A DNA stretch of 64,000 nucleotides. It comes from Nemertoderma westbladi. Lineage: Eukaryota; Xenacoelomorpha; Nemertodermatida; Nemertodermatidae. Positions 63,450 through 64,000 of the stretch are shown here, in pieces; the stretch's first letter is position 1; each line of letters opens with the position of its first letter. The DNA is taken from positions 1 through 64,000 of the forward strand of contig JAUCBJ010008313.1 of the NCBI GenBank assembly GCA_032718475.1, read 5' to 3'. The position numbers and the translations under genes were made by a program. The notes below the pieces were generated by a model that worked only from the letters and a program-made list of their open reading frames with translations, did no database searches and had not been told where the DNA came from.

Positions 63450-63998
63450 TTAGTCCTTCTTACGTGAACAGCGTTTACGAAGTTTTTTGAGGCTAGCAAG
63501 AGTCCTTTTCTCTTTGGGGCGAGCCACTTTACTAGGAGGGCTATAACTCCTAGGTGAGGGGTGCAACACAATTGCATCGGAAGGTTTAGGGTTACGGTCG
63601 GTGTATCCACCGGTCGAGGTACCCGGTTGATCGATATCAACCTCAGTGGAACGAGGTCGAACAACCTTTAGAGCGCGTTTCAAGACAGCAGCTCTTACTG
63701 GTCCCTGACGGGTCATTTGCATGAGAGCGGTAGGCGGACCGTGAGTAGTAAGAAATTTCCTCGGTTTGATGGTTCTTTCTAACTTGCGTTCTCGGGCTCT
63801 ATATTCATAGGGTCGTCTATGAACTTCCTACAGTTCTGGATGCGAGTTGATGAACAAGTCACCATATTCTGGATCTTGACGGATGAAGTTGATCAAGTTA
63901 TAGGAATTTAGGTCATTGGGATTAATGTTCGTGAGGTACTTGCGAACAAATTTGGTCGAAATATTCTCGCCAACACGCTTCATTAGCTCGTAGCTAGG
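63450..63998 (-). pseudogene. Accessory module of the right-edge BEL-2-like element
   Basis: A minus-strand frame open from the window edge to 63450 except for one TAG at 63828-63830 (one C-to-T from CAG). Reads PSYELMKRVGENISTKFVRK, then NLINFIRQDPEYGDLF, after the stop PYEYRARERKLERTIKPRKF, and a basic tail SDAIVLHPSPRSYSPPSKVA ... RKRCSRKKD. The last part matches 32808-32960 of BEL-2 at protein level without change over 41 codons. The order (helical region, ERKLER-type charged segment, basic tail, 77-bp gap, purine tract, LTR) parallels BEL-3's accessory frame. Family unknown; the start is outside the window. Confidence 0.6.
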
Positions 63999-64000
63999 TG

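Noticed and set aside
1-64000. tRNA, rRNA or other structured RNA genes
   Set aside because: No cloverleaf with intact A and B boxes and no rRNA-like sequence was found by eye.

Overview
The window is eukaryotic (metazoan) DNA. It has exon-like pieces with AG/GT borders and animal extracellular domains (fibronectin type II, thrombospondin type 1), many retrotransposon families, satellites, AT-rich spacers and no bacterial gene layout. A marine invertebrate is plausible from the repeat content (BEL/Pao, Ty3/Gypsy, RTE-, CR1/L2- and NeSL-like elements, frequent GGCCTA and ACCGGT words), but the species cannot be named. Apart from the two or three host exons in the first 2.2 kb, nearly everything recognisable is mobile or tandemly repeated.

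Layout. 1-2.2 kb: exons of a host extracellular protein, with decayed LINE scraps. 2.55-22.4 kb: a four-level nest. LINE-A (+) is split by a Ty3/Gypsy element (4558-21913, TSD AACAT). The Gypsy 5' LTR is split after TGTTAG by LINE-B (4564-16780, TSD TAG). LINE-B ORF1 is split by an intact minus-strand RTE-like LINE (8823-12576, 12-bp TSD). 22.4-30.5 kb: mostly non-coding, with poly-C tracts, an 18-bp degenerate minisatellite, a 63-bp satellite, a hairpin and a 33-bp satellite. 30.6-49.45 kb: a decayed BEL/Pao element (BEL-1, +). It is split by a young 13.1-kb minus-strand LTR element (BEL-2, 31546-44636, TSD AACCT) and by a NeSL-like LINE (46106-49054, TSD GTAGT). 50.46-58.2 kb: a third, minus-strand BEL/Pao element (BEL-3), with its 3' LTR, an 858-codon accessory frame, spacer repeats and a gag-protease-deleted pol frame. 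58.2-62.2 kb: a direct ~4-kb copy of 5408-9406. 62.2-64 kb: another LTR of the BEL-2 type with its accessory frame running off the window.

How the parts work together. BEL-2 and BEL-3 keep Gag and protease reading open, but both have lost reverse transcriptase and the integrase core through deletions that keep the frame. Both carry an extra coding module between the pol remnant and the 3' LTR, in the position where env genes sit. BEL-2 LTRs differ by only about 1% (my hand count), so an element without RT moved recently, presumably helped in trans. The C-terminal tail of the accessory frame is identical over 41 codons between BEL-2 and the copy at the right edge, with seven synonymous changes. 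That is the best candidate here for an undescribed system: large, non-autonomous, cargo-bearing BEL/Pao elements.

All domain calls come from reading the translations by eye; no database was searched.
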